From JAFGPJ01 sp964439135 (GTDB lineage Bacteria > Planctomycetota > Phycisphaerae > Sedimentisphaerales > Anaerobacaceae), in assembly GCA_964439135.1 (NCBI GenBank), contig CAYTNN010000022.1:1-32013 (forward strand): 32,013 nt of DNA, read 5' to 3'. The translations under genes were made by a program, and so were the position numbers. The notes beneath the pieces are model-generated. The model did no database searches, had not been told where the DNA came from, and worked only from the letters and a program-made list of their open reading frames with translations. Each line of letters opens with the position of its first letter. The first letter of the stretch is position 1. This document shows positions 31,304-32,013 of the stretch, piece after piece.

Positions 31304-31347
31304 AAAAACTTGGGACAGTCAACCTATTAAAATTCAAGTAACACTGT
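31304..31347 (+). repeat. Dispersed GGGACAG repeat, partial copy E
   Basis: AAAAACTTGGGACAGTCAACC, then TATTAAAATTC and ACACTGTC. It lies about 25 bp upstream of the protease start, so the protease promoter may lie within or beside it. Confidence 0.6.
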
Positions 31348-31516
31348 CTTATTAAAATTCTCATTCTCGAAAGTCTTCCTTCGACGAAATAAAAATAAAA
31401 CGCCCTGAAAAACTCGCATCTGTTCTTCCGTCTTTTGTCGCTTCCTCAATGTTGCTGATCGCTATTATAACCATTTTACAAGTATGGAACAAAGAATTTT
31501 CGACTCTCTACTTCTT

Positions 31517-31604
31517 ACAGCGTATCTCACGGGGTTCACGGAGTTCACCCCGTTAGATAAATCGAAAAAACGTAGTTTCTATGGTAACAGCGTATCTCAC
31601 GGGG
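31517..31604. repeat. CACGGGG palindrome cassettes, two copies
   Basis: ACAGCGTATCTCACGGGG is present at 31517-31534 and 31587-31604. In the first copy ATCTCACGGGG (31524-31534) pairs with CCCCGTTAGAT (31548-31558) with one mismatch and a 13-nt loop. The same arms make up the cassette at 31921-31959. No gene was found in 31279-32013; two short frames there are repeat artefacts. Confidence 0.75.
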
Positions 31605-31719
31605 TAAATGTTACCTATAATTATGAGAAAAATTGTAAAAAGATGATAATATTTTTTAAATCGCGGATATTGCGTAAATAACAGCGTTTTAGAGGGTATT
31701 TTTTTCAAATTACCTGGCT

Positions 31720-31784
31720 GATTCTCGATTCTGGATTCCCGCCTCCGCGGGAATGACAGCTGTAGAATACAGAATTCGAGAATC
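31720..31784. repeat. ATTCCCGC-CTCC-GCGGGAAT hairpin within a larger inverted repeat
   Basis: ATTCCCGC (31735-31742) pairs with GCGGGAAT (31747-31754). Outside it, GATTCTCGATTCTG (31720-31733) pairs with CAGAATTCGAGAATC (31770-31784) with one bulge. The inner unit is of the ATTCCC...GGGAAT type, a repeat common in bacterial genomes, whose chance translation gives FPRRRESR. Confidence 0.8.
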
Positions 31785-31854
31785 CACACACAAATCCGCG
31801 TTTATCAGCGTTCATCCCTCGGCGTTGCTCGGGACGGCGTCTGCGGTTAAGATA

Positions 31855-31986
31855 GCCGTCTCACGGAGACCTTGCCATTTACTATCCATTCGACTCCGCT
31901 CAGGACAAGTTTACGATTTACCCCGTGAGATGGCGGCTTCGCCTATCTCATGGGGTGAACTATTGATTATTTGATTTCTTCTCTGC
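31855..31986. repeat. Composite intergenic repeat, expanded copy with two palindromic cassettes
   Basis: 31855-31884, 31910-31920 and 31960-31986 are the reverse complements of 1793-1822, 1782-1792 and 1755-1781. Between them sit 25 bp (31885-31909, CATTCGACTCCGCTCAGGAC) and 39 bp (31921-31959, a CCCC(G/A)TGAGAT inverted repeat around GGCGGCTTCGCC). Both extra segments are short palindromic sequences. Confidence 0.8.
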
Positions 31987-32013
31987 GTCCTCGGCGTTCT
32001 CCGCGGTAGATAT

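Noticed and set aside
31553..31789. 78-codon minus-strand frame containing FPRRRESR
   Set aside because: This peptide is a translation artefact of the ATTCCCGC...GCGGGAAT repeat.

Overview
The window looks like a piece of a Planctomycetota chromosome, most likely class Phycisphaerae. This is inferred from gene content, not from a marker gene: no rRNA or tRNA is visible. The clues are a twin-arginine Gfo/Idh/MocA oxidoreductase, an ECF sigma factor with a long hydrophobic and extracytoplasmic extension, a large secreted GEVED protein with ADDF...WWGSY repeats, a choice-of-anchor-Q beta-helix protein, a FTLIELLVV pseudopilin ending in a DGHVE motif, and a 22-residue LRR protein. Genes have moderate GC; intergenic regions are AT-rich and packed with short palindromic repeats.

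Layout. 260-1733: an IS110-family element (IS1111-like by its inverted repeats), then a repeat mosaic and the decayed 3' end of a P-type Mg2+ ATPase gene (1937-2170). 2212-5369: an MprF-type lysyltransferase/flippase and a small polytopic membrane protein, probably one operon. 8214-5558 (minus): two YeeE/YedE sulfur-transport halves, the second continuous with another membrane domain that has its own internal ribosome-binding site, then a membrane-anchored protein. 8654-11731: a Tat oxidoreductase and a convergent MttB-family methyltransferase without pyrrolysine. 12082-15657: the GEVED protein. 16007-17494: a PurF-like phosphoribosyltransferase whose N-terminal nucleophile Cys is Ser. 18414-17527: an EamA exporter. 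19440-18634: a coiled-coil lipoprotein with a broken second Ig-like domain just after its stop. 20080-19796: a TIGR04076 protein. 20766-28378: four co-oriented genes, the extended ECF sigma factor, the beta-helix protein, a pseudopilin behind a perfect consensus sigma-70 promoter, and the LRR protein. 31278-28649 (minus): a secreted trypsin-like protease, a TPR-like protein and two small proteins, separated by copies of one 60-70 bp repeat.

No complete defence, CRISPR or secondary-metabolite system is visible. The most rewarding items are the PurF-like protein with a degraded glutaminase site, the IS element and its 3' non-coding RNA candidate, the nested palindromic cassettes seen by comparing 1755-1822 with 31855-31986, the repeat family that supplies a stop codon, and three genes with visible frameshift or stop lesions.
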